Origin: Desulfarculus sp. | GTDB taxonomy: Bacteria > Desulfobacterota > Desulfarculia > Desulfarculales > Desulfarculaceae | Reading direction: 5' to 3' | Length of the DNA: 44,359 nucleotides | Assembly: GCA_016208115.1 (NCBI GenBank) | Contig: JACQYR010000005.1 | Location: 1 to 44,359 of the forward strand | In this document: piece after piece, positions 1 to 7,331 of the stretch | Numbering within the stretch: position 1 is the stretch's first letter | Layout of the letters: every line of letters starts with the position of its first letter | Program-made: the position numbers and the translations under genes | The notes under the pieces: generated by a model | What the model saw: the letters and a program-made list of their open reading frames with translations, nothing else | The model's database searches: none | What the model was told of the DNA's origin: nothing

Positions 1-168
1 GGCCAGGTCGGCCAGGCGCTGGGCGGTGTGGTGGGACTCCAGGCGGGCCGCGGTTTCCAGGGCGTCGCCGGCGCGGTACTGGGCCAGGAGGCCCACCAGC
101 AACACGGGGATGACCACCAGGGCCATGCCGCCCACGGTCAGCTTCTTGCCGAGACTTACTCGTGCCAC
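1..168 (-). CDS. Membrane-anchored sensor protein, N-terminal fragment
   Basis: Only the first 56 codons are inside the window; the gene runs off the left edge. Translation from a GTG start gives a short basic N-terminus (VARVSLGKKL), one hydrophobic helix at about residues 12-30, then the start of an amphipathic extracytoplasmic helix. This pattern is typical of chemoreceptors or histidine kinases with a Cache sensor. The GTG was chosen because an AGGGAG ribosome-binding site lies 6-8 bases upstream. The effector domain is not visible, so chemoreceptor and kinase cannot be told apart. Confidence 0.6.
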   Translation of the reverse strand, partial: MARVSLGKKLTVGGMALVVIPVLLVGLLAQYRAGDALETAARLESHHTAQRLADLA

Positions 169-522
169 GCCGGTCTCCCTTCACAACGAATTTCGGATGA
201 CTGCATGTTAAGAATACCCAGGGGCATGGGCTTCTCGCCGGCCGCGCCCACCGGCCAAGGCTCGTCCCAGGGGGGTGGACGCGCGGCCTGGGACGAAACC
301 ACGGGAGAATAGGCAACCAGTCACACTCACGATATTAGTGTAAGTCATGTAGTCGTGAAAGCACAACCCCTTGGCGAGATGACGCCACCCTGCCCAGGGG
401 CCAACCGGCCTGGGGATAAAGGCTGGCCCGGCGCCGCCTGCGCGCCGGCGGGGCGGGGGGTATAATGATTCCGCGAGGCTCGCGCCCCTGGGCGGGCCGC
501 CAACCCCAGCCAGGAGGGCACC
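169..522. other. Intergenic region between divergent genes
   Basis: No gene is supported in these 354 bases. They separate the leftward sensor gene from the rightward hydrolase gene, so both promoters should lie here. A locally AT-richer stretch at about 325-365 is the best place to look. I could not pick a clear -35/-10 pair. Confidence 0.5.
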
Positions 523-1461
523 GTGATCGTGGACCGCACCGGCGAGGTCGTGCCCGGGTTTCACGTGCTGGGGGCCGCCGAGGCCCCGGTCTATCTCATG
601 GAAGCCCCCCGGCCGGTGCTCTTCGATGCCGGCTTCTCCTGCCTGGGACCCCTCTACGCCGGCCACGCCCGCCAGGTGCTGGGCCAGGCCCCGCCGGCCT
701 GGCTGTGCCTGACCCACGTACACTTCGATCACTGCGGCGCGGCGGCCCATCTGCTGGAGGCCTTTCCGGGGCTAACGGCCGCGGCCTCGGCCCAGGCGGC
801 CCACATACTCTCGCGCCCCGGCGCCTTGGAGCTCATGGCCCGCCTCAACCGGCAGTCGGCCCAACTGGTGGCGGCCTGGCGCCCAGGCCTGGTCTCGCCG
901 GTGGAGTTCAAACCCTTCGCGGTGGGGCGCATATTGGAGGACAGCCAGGAACTGGACCTGGGCGGCGGCCTGAGCCTGATGGTGCTGGCCACCCCAGGGC
1001 ACACCCGCGACTTCCTGAGCTATTACATTCCCCAGCGGGGCATCCTGGTCTGCTCGGAGGCCTCGGGCTGCGCCGCCGCTGGCGGCCACGTCATCAGCGA
1101 GTTCCTGGTGGACTACGACGCCTACCTGGCCAATTTCGAGCGCTTCCTGGAGCTGGAGCCCCGGGTGCTCTGCCAGGGGCACCGCCTGGTCTACGTGGGC
1201 CAGAACGAGGCGCGGGGCTTTCTGGAGCGCTCCCGCCAGGCGGCGCGGGAGTTCCGCGCCTGGGTGGAGGACCTGCTGGACCAGGAGCACGGCCAGGTGG
1301 AGGCGGTGGTGGCCAGGGTCAAGGCCCAGGAATACGACCCCCGGCCCCACCCCAAGCAGCCCGAGCCGGCCTACCTGCTCAACCTGGGGGCCAGGGTGGC
1401 CCACCTGGCCGGACTGCGCCCCGTGACCGCCGGACAGCCAGCCAAGGAGGAGAGATCATGA
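523..1461 (+). CDS. Metallo-beta-lactamase fold hydrolase
   Basis: This 312-residue protein has the metallo-beta-lactamase metal-binding signature HVHFDH at residues 65-70. It is preceded by the usual LFDAGF strand near residue 33 and followed by an ATPGHT motif near residue 155 that carries the next metal-ligand histidine. Proteins of this glyoxalase II-like class hydrolyse thioesters, lactones or phosphodiesters using two Zn or Fe ions; the substrate cannot be read from the sequence. There is no signal peptide, so it is probably cytoplasmic. The GTG start follows a CAGGAGGG ribosome-binding site at 511-518. The stop overlaps the next start by four bases (ATGA), indicating translational coupling. 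Confidence 0.85.
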   Translation: MIVDRTGEVVPGFHVLGAAEAPVYLMEAPRPVLFDAGFSCLGPLYAGHARQVLGQAPPAWLCLTHVHFDHCGAAAHLLEAFPGLTAAASAQAAHILSRPGALELMARLNRQSAQLVAAWRPGLVSPVEFKPFAVGRILEDSQELDLGGGLSLMVLATPGHTRDFLSYYIPQRGILVCSEASGCAAAGGHVISEFLVDYDAYLANFERFLELEPRVLCQGHRLVYVGQNEARGFLERSRQAAREFRAWVEDLLDQEHGQVEAVVARVKAQEYDPRPHPKQPEPAYLLNLGARVAHLAGLRPVTAGQPAKEERS

Positions 1462-1772
1462 ACCCCGGAACGCGTCCCCTGGCCCGGCTGCTCCTGGCGG
1501 CGGCCCTAGCCCTGGCCCTGGCCCTGGCCTGGGCCGGGCAACCGGCTAGCGCCGCCTCCGGCCGGGCCACGGTGCCCGACGTCAAGGGCAAGCAGGTCAA
1601 GGTGGCCCTGCGCATGCTCAAGCAGGAAGGCTTCGACAACGTCAACGTCATCGGCGTGGACACCGACAAGCGGGGGCTCAATGGCGTGGTGCAGTCCCAG
1701 ATACCGCCGGCCGGGGCCGAGGTCCACACCAACGCCACGGTCAAGCTGTCGGTGTACGAGTATTCGCCCTAG
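1458..1772 (+). CDS. Secreted single-PASTA-domain protein
   Basis: A 104-residue protein. A signal peptide spans about residues 1-33 (basic start, long Leu/Ala core, likely cleavage after QPASAA). The rest is one PASTA domain: it opens with VPDVKGKQVKVALRML and has the characteristic late VQSQIPPAGAEV segment. PASTA modules are best known at the ends of penicillin-binding proteins and Ser/Thr kinases, where they bind peptidoglycan fragments; small free-standing ones occur in many Deltaproteobacteria. Its start overlaps the hydrolase stop by four bases, so the two genes form one operon. A role at the cell wall is inference. Confidence 0.85.
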   Translation: MNPGTRPLARLLLAAALALALALAWAGQPASAASGRATVPDVKGKQVKVALRMLKQEGFDNVNVIGVDTDKRGLNGVVQSQIPPAGAEVHTNATVKLSVYEYSP

Positions 1773-1789
1773 GCGGCGTGCCCGCCGCC
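1772..1789. terminator. GC hairpin after the hydrolase-PASTA operon
   Basis: A perfect 7-bp stem (GGCGGCG / CGCCGCC) with a TGCC loop begins at the last base of the PASTA stop codon. There is no T-run, so it is at best a weak or factor-assisted terminator, or a transcript-stabilising hairpin. Confidence 0.4.
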
Positions 1790-1793
1790 GGGC

Positions 1794-1850
1794 ATATACG
1801 GGTCGGTTTAGGCTGGCGCTTATGCCTGCGCCGCCGGCTCCCGCCGGTGG
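1794..1850 (+). repeat. Dispersed repeat A, copy 1
   Basis: Begins with the conserved end motif ACGGGTCGG and finishes with GGCTCCCGCCGG. Both are shared with the copies near 5914, 6849, 18350 (reverse) and elsewhere. It lies immediately before a copy of palindromic repeat B, in the same order as at the other combined loci. Confidence 0.6.
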
Positions 1851-1856
1851 CTGTTG

Positions 1857-1890
1857 AAAAAAATACACCGGAGGGGATAAACCCCGCCCC
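1857..1890. repeat. Palindromic repeat B, copy 1
   Basis: The core GGGGATAAACCCC with CCGCCCC flank matches copies at 6910, 11262, 11311 and 18234. The preceding AAAAATACAC is also shared with the 18234 copy and, inverted, with the one at 11350. Confidence 0.6.
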
Positions 1891-1903
1891 CACGAAACTC
1901 GCC

Positions 1904-4264
1904 CTAAGCCTCGGGCTTGAGCGCCTGGCGCATCTTCTCGCGCAGCTCGCCCAGGCGGAAGGGCTTTTGCAGGAACCCGGCCAGCCCCTTGCCCGAAAAA
2001 CGATTGGTGGCGTCCTGCTCGTTGTAGCCGCTTGCCAGGACCACCGGCACGCCGGGGTTGATGCGGCGCATCTCACCGAAGGCCTGCTCGCCGTTCATGT
2101 GGGGCATGGTCATGTCCAGGATCACGGCCTTGAGCTCGGCGTGACGCTGGCGAAAGGCCTCCACCCCCTCCAGGCCGTCGCTGGCGGTGATGGCCTTGAA
2201 GCCCGAGCGCTCCAGCATCATCTTGGTCATCACCCGCACCGACTCCTCGTCGTCCACCACCAGCACCAGGCCGCCCAGGGCCGCCTCCGGGGCCGGGGCC
2301 GCCGGCTCGGGGGCCTGCTCTCCGGGCTGCTCCTGGGCACAGGGCAAGAGCACCTTGAAGCTGGTGCCCCGGCCGGGCTCGCTGTAGACCTTGATGGCCC
2401 CCCGGTGGCCGCGCACGATGCCCAGCACCGCCGACAGCCCCAGGCCCCGGCCAGTGAACTTGGTGGTGAAGAAGGGATCGAAGATGCGCAGCTTGGTTTC
2501 CTGGGTCATGCCGCAGCCGGTGTCTGAAACCTCCAGGTAGACGTAGATGCCCTCGGGCAGGTCGTCGTGCACGAAGGTCTCGCGCAGGTAGCGGGTGTCC
2601 ACCTGGGTGACCCCGGTGCTCAAGGTCACCACCCCGCTGCGCTGGCCGATGGCCTCGGAGGCGTTGATGATGAGGTTCATCACCACCTGTCTGAGCTGGG
2701 ACGGGTCACCCTGCACCAGGGGCAGGTCGGGGTGGAAGTTGTATTTGAGCACCACGTTCTTGGCCAGGGAAACCCGGAGCAGGTGGGCCATCTCGTCCAC
2801 CAGCCGGTTGAGGTTCAGTGACTTGACCAGGAAGTGGCCCTTGCCCGAGTAGGCCAGCATCTGGCTTGAGAGCTCCGAGGCCCGGATGGCCGTGTCGCGC
2901 AGGTCCACCAGGCGGGCGCGCACCGGCGACTCCGGCGGCAGGTCCAAGAGGGCCAGCTCGGCGTTGCCCAGCATGCTCACCAGAAGGTTGTTGAAGTCGT
3001 GGGCGATGCCCCCGGCCAGCACCCCCAGGCTCTCCAGCTTCTGGGCGTGCTGTATCTGGGCCTCCAGGCTTCGGCGCTCCTGTTCCTCGCGCCGGCGGTC
3101 GGTGACGTCCTCGCCCGAGCTGAGGGCGCCTTGCAGGCGGCCGTCGTCGTCCAGGAAGTAGGCGTTGCGCCAGGCGATGAGCCGCTCCTCCCCCGACTTG
3201 GTCAGCACGGGGTTCTCGTACTGCTCCACCAGTCCCAGGCCACCGTCCACCAGCTTGCGGAAAACCTCCTTGACCTGCCCGCGCACCGCCACGGGCAGGA
3301 AGGTATCGAACCAGTCTTGCCCCACGATCTCGTTCTCCGCGTAGCCCAGCACCTGGCAGCACTTTTTGTTGGCCAGGATCACGCGGCCCTGGGTGTCCAG
3401 GGCGATTATCATCACCCCGGCGATGTCCAGCAGGGTCTGCAGGCGGTCGCGCTGACTCTTGACCTCGGCCTGGGCGCGCACGGTGTCGCTGACGTCATGG
3501 AAGATCACCGCGAACTGGCCCCTCTGGGGGCTGTAGGCCTTCACCTCGAAGTACTTGCCCAGGTCCTGGTTGAAGCTGGTGAAGTGCTCCGGCGGGCCTC
3601 CCAGGGCCACCTGGCCGTAGCGCTCCACCCACTCCGCCTCCAGGCCCGGCAGCACCTGGCGGGCCGTCCTGCCCAGGATTTGCTGGCGGCTCAGGCCCGT
3701 CAGGCGCTCGAAGGCGGGGTTGGCGTCCAGGAAGCGGTAGTCCACGGGCCGGCCCCGCTCATCGCAGACCACCTCGTGCAGGGCCATGCCGCTGTTCATC
3801 TCGTTGAACATCTGGCGGTAGCGCTGGCCCGTCTCCCACAGGGCCTGCTCGGCCTGCCTGAGGTCGGTGACGTCGCGGGCCACGGCGAAGACCAGTCCCT
3901 CCTCCACCGAGGGGCTGGATACCCAGGAGAGCCAGCGCCAGCCGCCGTCCTTGGTCTGGTAGCGGTTGCTGAACTGGATCACGCTCTTGCCCTGGCTCAG
4001 GCGCTCCATCTGGGCCAGGGTGGCCGCGCGGTCCTCGGGATGCACGAAATCAATAAAAGGCCGGGCCAGGAGTTCCTGGGGGCTGTAGCTCAAAACGCGG
4101 GTGAAGGCCGGGTTGACCCGCCTGAAATAGCCGTCCAGGCCGGCCACGCACAAGAGGTCCTGGCTGAGGTCGAAGAAGCGGTCTAAAAGCGCCTGGGCCT
4201 GACCTGGCGGCAGGAGCTGGTCCTTGGTGGCCGTTGGGTCCTCTTGGCTGTCATGGCCGGGCAT
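1904..4264 (-). CDS. PAS-domain hybrid histidine kinase with C-terminal receiver
   Basis: A 786-residue cytoplasmic sensor kinase. There are three PAS domains in the first ~390 residues, two with typical PAC tails. The phosphoacceptor helix follows at about residue 415 ([13 protein letters not shown], the HisKA variant common in Deltaproteobacterial PAS kinases). The ATPase domain has NLIINASEA (N box), DTGCGM (G1) and a [10 protein letters not shown]2 box. The last ~125 residues are a receiver with LVVDDEE, phosphoacceptor aspartate in VILDMTMP and the KPF lysine. No transmembrane segment is seen, so it senses an internal signal such as redox state. The ATG follows an AGGGGAG ribosome-binding site. 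No output regulator lies next to it. Confidence 0.9.
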   Translation of the reverse strand: MPGHDSQEDPTATKDQLLPPGQAQALLDRFFDLSQDLLCVAGLDGYFRRVNPAFTRVLSYSPQELLARPFIDFVHPEDRAATLAQMERLSQGKSVIQFSNRYQTKDGGWRWLSWVSSPSVEEGLVFAVARDVTDLRQAEQALWETGQRYRQMFNEMNSGMALHEVVCDERGRPVDYRFLDANPAFERLTGLSRQQILGRTARQVLPGLEAEWVERYGQVALGGPPEHFTSFNQDLGKYFEVKAYSPQRGQFAVIFHDVSDTVRAQAEVKSQRDRLQTLLDIAGVMIIALDTQGRVILANKKCCQVLGYAENEIVGQDWFDTFLPVAVRGQVKEVFRKLVDGGLGLVEQYENPVLTKSGEERLIAWRNAYFLDDDGRLQGALSSGEDVTDRRREEQERRSLEAQIQHAQKLESLGVLAGGIAHDFNNLLVSMLGNAELALLDLPPESPVRARLVDLRDTAIRASELSSQMLAYSGKGHFLVKSLNLNRLVDEMAHLLRVSLAKNVVLKYNFHPDLPLVQGDPSQLRQVVMNLIINASEAIGQRSGVVTLSTGVTQVDTRYLRETFVHDDLPEGIYVYLEVSDTGCGMTQETKLRIFDPFFTTKFTGRGLGLSAVLGIVRGHRGAIKVYSEPGRGTSFKVLLPCAQEQPGEQAPEPAAPAPEAALGGLVLVVDDEESVRVMTKMMLERSGFKAITASDGLEGVEAFRQRHAELKAVILDMTMPHMNGEQAFGEMRRINPGVPVVLASGYNEQDATNRFSGKGLAGFLQKPFRLGELREKMRQALKPEA

Positions 4265-4842
4265 GGCTGACTCCCCTGGGCAGGCGAGGCTCAGGACAAC
4301 TTAGCAGACCAACGCCGGGTATGAACAGAGATAAGACATGATCGGGCCAGCCGCCAAACCAGACCCGGTGGAGGCCGGGCACAAGGAGGCGCCGGCCCTG
4401 GCGGGGGGGAGTCCGCCAGGGCCGGGCCGGGGATGGGGAGTCCGGAGCGGTTGAGAGGGCTTGGGCGTCCGGGGCCTCCCGTGTTTGGGCTTTTCGTCTA
4501 GGCAACCAACGCCAGGGGCGGCTTTGCTTGCCTCTGATTTAGATGGCCAGCCCCGGCCGCCACGGCCGGTGGCCCCTGTCCAGCCGATGTTCAAGCAAGC
4601 TGTTCATCCCCTGGCTGGCGGGCGGGTGGGGTCTATTTGGCCCCTACCCTGGCGCCCTGGTCCCTGGCGGACCGGGGCTGGCCTAGTTTTGGCGTCCACC
4701 GGCGGGTCAGTCCGGCAGGGAGGGCGGTGTCTTCCGAGGTTGGACACCCTTGGGGCGCGGTACTGGGGCAGACAGACCGGACCCGGGGGGAGACTGTACC
4801 CTTTGCCTGGCGGACGCCTTTTTTCACCTCTGGCGGCCGGCC
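4265..4842. other. Gene-poor stretch of 578 bases
   Basis: I find no convincing gene on either strand: open frames here lack family resemblance and good ribosome-binding sites. The stretch contains a strong inverted repeat at 4392-4425, listed separately. It may hold the promoter of the leftward kinase gene or an unrecognised RNA. Confidence 0.4.
4392..4425. repeat. 13-bp perfect hairpin upstream of the hybrid kinase
   Basis: Stem CCGGCCCTGGCGG (4392-4404) pairs with CCGCCAGGGCCGG (4413-4425) around an 8-base loop. No T-run follows on either strand. It lies 128 bases upstream of the kinase start and could be a leader hairpin, a protein-binding site or a REP-like element. Confidence 0.5.
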
Positions 4843-4929
4843 CTAGGGCCGGTAGAGCAGGCGGCCCAGCAACCAACCCACGGCGCCACCCACCGAACAA
4901 CCTCCGTAAACCATAATCAGGTCAAACAT
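4843..4929 (-). CDS. 28-residue hydrophobic small protein
   Basis: A short frame starts with ATG at 4929, 6 bases after a strong AGGGAGG ribosome-binding site, and encodes 28 residues (MFDLIMVYGGCSVGGAVGWL, then eight more ending YRP). It is one Gly-rich hydrophobic helix with an Arg-containing C-terminus, as expected for a single-pass membrane microprotein. It starts 26 bases downstream of the 67-residue gene, so the two are probably co-transcribed. I do not recognise a family. The ribosome-binding site and the amphipathic end are the only support, so conservation must decide. Confidence 0.5.
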   Translation of the reverse strand: MFDLIMVYGGCSVGGAVGWLLGRLLYRP

Positions 4930-4955
4930 GGTGTTCCTCCCTGGCTGCAAGGACT

Positions 4956-5159
4956 TCAGGCCGCCTTGTCCACGCGGGCCGCCGGTTGGCTGGCCAGGCG
5001 GCGCAGACGCCCCTGGCGCATGAGTTCCACCACCGCCGCCACCACCGCCTGGTCATTTTGAGTCCGTTCCTGCAGGCAGGTGATTATCTGTTCCAGGGAC
5101 ACCCTCACCCGCTGGCGGGGTTCGCCCATGGTCGCTGGGTTTGGCTGGGCCTGGGGCAT
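4956..5159 (-). CDS. Small hypothetical protein, 67 residues
   Basis: A 67-residue, soluble, mostly helical protein starting MPQAQPNPATMGEPRQRVRV. The central part, about residues 18-56, is predicted amphipathic helix (VSLEQIITCLQ, then VVAAVVELMRQGRLRRL). The tail is basic and Ala-rich. The frame stays open far upstream, but the ATG at 5159 is favoured because AGGAGA lies 7 bases before it; an internal ATG ten codons later is possible. The upstream gene of a two-gene unit with the 28-residue membrane protein. No family recognised; a regulator or structural partner of the microprotein is only speculation. Confidence 0.55.
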   Translation of the reverse strand: MPQAQPNPATMGEPRQRVRVSLEQIITCLQERTQNDQAVVAAVVELMRQGRLRRLASQPAARVDKAA

Positions 5160-5540
5160 GGTCGGTTCTCCTGGTGGCGGGGTAGCCCGCGGTCTACTTC
5201 TGGCCTCCAATAGAGCAAGCGCCGTGCCACCGGCGGCTGCCAAGGCCCACGGGGAGGGCCGCTTGCCGCTTGTGCAATAAACGCCTGGAGTTAGACCGGG
5301 GCTGCCCTCGGGGTGCCAGCCCTGGGCTGCCGGCGGCCCTCCCAGATGGCGGGCTTGCGGTCTTGTGCCATAGGACAAGGGTATTGCCCGGCATGACAGG
5401 CCGGCCACGGGGGCCTGATGCCCCCGGCGGGGCCAGGCAAAGGCGGCGGACCGCAAATTTTGTGACAAGCGGGGCGCGGCCGGGTTATAAAGGTAGCAAT
5501 CCCCGCTCGCGGCGGGGGCCACTTCCAGCGGGAGTTCGCC
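5160..5540. other. Intergenic region between small-protein unit and DUF3795 gene
   Basis: No gene is supported in this divergent intergenic region. It holds a 7-bp hairpin (CGGGGGC / GCCCCCG with CTGAT loop) at 5408-5426 and a candidate promoter for the rightward gene, listed separately. Confidence 0.5.
5462..5491 (+). promoter_or_regulatory. Candidate sigma-70 promoter for the DUF3795 gene
   Basis: GTGACA (5462-5467) and TATAAA (5486-5491) are separated by 18 bases. They sit about 50 bases upstream of the GTG start in an otherwise very GC-rich context. Confidence 0.45.
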
Positions 5541-5894
5541 GTGTCGGCCCGAATCGCCTTCTGCGGTCTGGACTGCGCCCTGTGCCCGGCCTTTCTGGCC
5601 ACCAGCCGAAAGGACCAGGGGCTGCGGCGGAAAACCGCCCAGGAATGGTCGCAGATATACGACAGCACCATCGAGGCCAGCCAGATCAACTGCCTGGGCT
5701 GCCAGCAGTGCCAGGGTCCGCGCTTCTTCATCTGCCAGCACTGCACCATCCGCTCCTGCGGCCTGGGCCGCGGCCTGCCCACCTGCGCCGACTGCCCGGA
5801 CTATCCCTGCCCTCAACTCAAGCGGCTGCTGGACCTGGCCCCCACGGCCCGCGACAATCTGGAGGCCTTAAGGCGGCGGGAAGGCCGGGGCTAG
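5541..5894 (+). CDS. DUF3795 cysteine-rich protein
   Basis: A 117-residue protein with the DUF3795 pattern. It opens with IAFCGLDCALCPAF, continues with CLGCQQCQG, then FICQHCTIRSC and CADCPDYPC, giving 14 or so cysteines in regularly spaced pairs. Family members are presumed to bind zinc or an iron-sulfur cluster; no activity is established. It is probably cytoplasmic. The GTG start follows AGCGGGAG at the right distance. It stands alone between a candidate promoter and repeat A copy 2, so its neighbours give no functional hint. Confidence 0.8.
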   Translation: MSARIAFCGLDCALCPAFLATSRKDQGLRRKTAQEWSQIYDSTIEASQINCLGCQQCQGPRFFICQHCTIRSCGLGRGLPTCADCPDYPCPQLKRLLDLAPTARDNLEALRRREGRG

Positions 5895-5913
5895 GCCGGG
5901 TGCCCCGGCTGGC

Positions 5914-5967
5914 GTCACGGGTCGGGTGAGGATGCCATCCAGGCCATACACCAAGGCTCCCGCCGGA
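5914..5967 (+). repeat. Dispersed repeat A, copy 2
   Basis: Starts with TCACGGGTCGGGTG and ends with AAGGCTCCCGCCGG, matching the two conserved ends of the A family. It occupies the leader of the following hydrolase gene and is not joined to a B palindrome. Confidence 0.55.
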
Positions 5968-5979
5968 GCAGGCTGGATC

Positions 5980-6789
5980 ATGAAAGGGGCGCTCTTGATG
6001 TCCCTGTTCACCGCCGGCTGTCAAGGCTTCCTGGAGAGCCAGATATTCTTTCCCCAGCGGGAGCTGGAGGCCACCCCGGCCAGCGTGGGCCTGGGCTACG
6101 AGAATCTACGCATCAAGACCAGCGACGGCCTGGTGCTGCACGCCTGGCTGGTGCCCCACCTCTCGGCCCGCCACCTGGTGGTGCTCTGCCACGGCAACGC
6201 CGGCAACGTCTCCCACCGCGTGGACCTGTTGCGCCGCCTGCACGCCCTGGGCGTAAGCCTGCTCATCTTTGATTACCGGGGCTATGGCCAGAGCCAGGGC
6301 CAGCCCAGCGAGCAGGGCTTTTTCCTGGACGCCGAGGCGGTGATGGAGCGAGCACGGGAGCTGGCCGGGCGCGGCGACCTGCGCCTGGTCATCCACGGCC
6401 ACTCCCTGGGGGGCATCGCCGCCGCGCACATGGCCTCCCTGCCCCCGCCCCCCCGCCGTAGCCAGCCCGCCGGGCTGGTGCTGGAGTCCACCTTCCCCCA
6501 CCTGGGGGCCATCGGCAGCGCCCACTTCCCCCTGCCCCTGCTCAAGCTGGCGCTGAAGTCCCACTTTGACGCCCTGAGCCGCATCGAACGCGTGGGTTGC
6601 CCCATCCTTGGCCTGCACGGCGACCGTGACGACATCGTGCCCCTGGCCCTGGGGCGCGAGCTGTTCGCCGCCGCGCCGGGGCCCAAGCGCTTCATAACCC
6701 TGAAGGGCGCCGGGCACAACGACACCTACCTGGCGGCCGAGGAGGCCTATTTCCAGGCCTGGCGGGAGTTTTTGGCCGAGATTCAATGA
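5980..6789 (+). CDS. Alpha/beta hydrolase of the BEM46/ABHD13 type, probable lipoprotein
   Basis: A 269-residue serine hydrolase. The N-terminus is a short hydrophobic leader with a lipobox-like TAGC ending at Cys14, so envelope anchoring is likely though the -3 residue is atypical. The hydrolase fold follows: HGNAGN oxyanion segment near residue 71, nucleophile Ser142 in GHSLGG, acid in HGDRDDIVP, and the catalytic His in GAGHND. This order is that of the BEM46-like family; the substrate is unknown. The frame is open further upstream, but that part is repeat A, so the ATG at 5980 with a GGAGCAGG site is preferred. Confidence 0.8.
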   Translation: MKGALLMSLFTAGCQGFLESQIFFPQRELEATPASVGLGYENLRIKTSDGLVLHAWLVPHLSARHLVVLCHGNAGNVSHRVDLLRRLHALGVSLLIFDYRGYGQSQGQPSEQGFFLDAEAVMERARELAGRGDLRLVIHGHSLGGIAAAHMASLPPPPRRSQPAGLVLESTFPHLGAIGSAHFPLPLLKLALKSHFDALSRIERVGCPILGLHGDRDDIVPLALGRELFAAAPGPKRFITLKGAGHNDTYLAAEEAYFQAWREFLAEIQ

Positions 6790-6801
6790 AGACGGGCGGG
6801 G

Positions 6802-6855
6802 GTCGAGTGCCTCGACTCCCATTACGGGGTCGAGTGCCTCGACGCCCAGTGCGGG
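6802..6855. repeat. Two 27-bp tandem repeats with internal palindrome
   Basis: Units 6802-6828 and 6829-6855 differ at three positions. Each starts with the palindrome GTCGAG-TGC-CTCGAC. They directly precede repeat A copy 3. Confidence 0.75.
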
Positions 6856-7018
6856 TCGGGTGGCGCTCTGCCCTGACGGGCCTCGTCGGCTCCCGTGCAG
6901 ACCTTGTTGAACATACAAGGGGCGGGGTTTATCCCCGCCCGTCTTGCATGTTCGAGAGGGTTTATACGCAAGCCGCCAGCGCTGGCCAGAGCCACCACTC
7001 CACCCGACCCGTTATTGC
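6849..7018. mobile_element. Composite A-B-A' palindromic element, MITE-like
   Basis: Repeat A forward (6849-6900), palindromic repeat B (6910-6952) and repeat A reverse (6965-7018) form a ~170-bp unit. Its inverted ends share CGGGTCGGGTGG. B itself sits in a longer imperfect palindrome beginning AACATACAAG and ending CTTGCATGTT. No open frame is present. The structure resembles a non-autonomous MITE or a REPIN-like repeat. The right end overlaps the 3' end of hgcB and supplies its stop codon. Confidence 0.55.
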
Positions 7019-7320
7019 CCAGCGGGGGGCACCCCGCGCGGCTCTAGGGTGCAGCAGCAGGCGCCGGTGGTGCGCCCCAGGGCCGAGTTTATCACCGCCT
7101 GGGCGCAGCCCACCCCGGCCTGCACGCTGATGGCGCCCGTGGGGCAGTTGTTGGCGCAGGCCCCGCACTCCATGCAGGCGTCGCGGTCGGCGATGGTGGC
7201 TTTGCCCTCCGCCATGGTCAGCACCGCCTGGGGACAGACCATGAGGCACAGGCCGCAGCCCACGCAGCGGCCAGCCTCCAGGCTCAAGGTGGTCACGTCC
7301 CTGAGATAGCGCAGGCCCAT
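7012..7320 (-). CDS. hgcB: HgcB, mercury-methylation 2[4Fe-4S] ferredoxin
   Basis: A 102-residue ferredoxin with two full [4Fe-4S] motifs: CVGCGLCLMVC (Cys19, 22, 25, 29) and CMECGACANNC (Cys49, 52, 55, 59). The second is the form characteristic of HgcB. Two further HgcB hallmarks are present: an isolated Cys72 (VGCAQ) and a C-terminal Cys run, residues 88-90. HgcB is known to re-reduce the corrinoid of HgcA during methylation of Hg(II). The ATG at 7320 follows AGGAGGA. It starts 11 bases after the hgcA stop, so both are one transcript. The TAA stop lies inside repeat A (GCAATAACGGGTCGGG), so insertion may have reset the C-terminus. Confidence 0.93.
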   Translation of the reverse strand: MGLRYLRDVTTLSLEAGRCVGCGLCLMVCPQAVLTMAEGKATIADRDACMECGACANNCPTGAISVQAGVGCAQAVINSALGRTTGACCCTLEPRGVPPAGQ

Positions 7321-7331
7321 GCGTCCTCCTC

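Noticed and set aside
465-1772. A 435-residue frame overlapping the hydrolase and PASTA genes
   Set aside because: Its first two thirds are Gly/Pro/Arg-rich nonsense typical of off-frame high-GC DNA; only the last 104 codons are real.
4700-4735. Similarity of GGTCAGTCCGGCAGGGAGG to the conserved helix 8 loop of bacterial SRP RNA
   Set aside because: The invariant GGAAGCAGC part is not kept and I could not build the long pairing hairpin around it; too weak to call an RNA gene.
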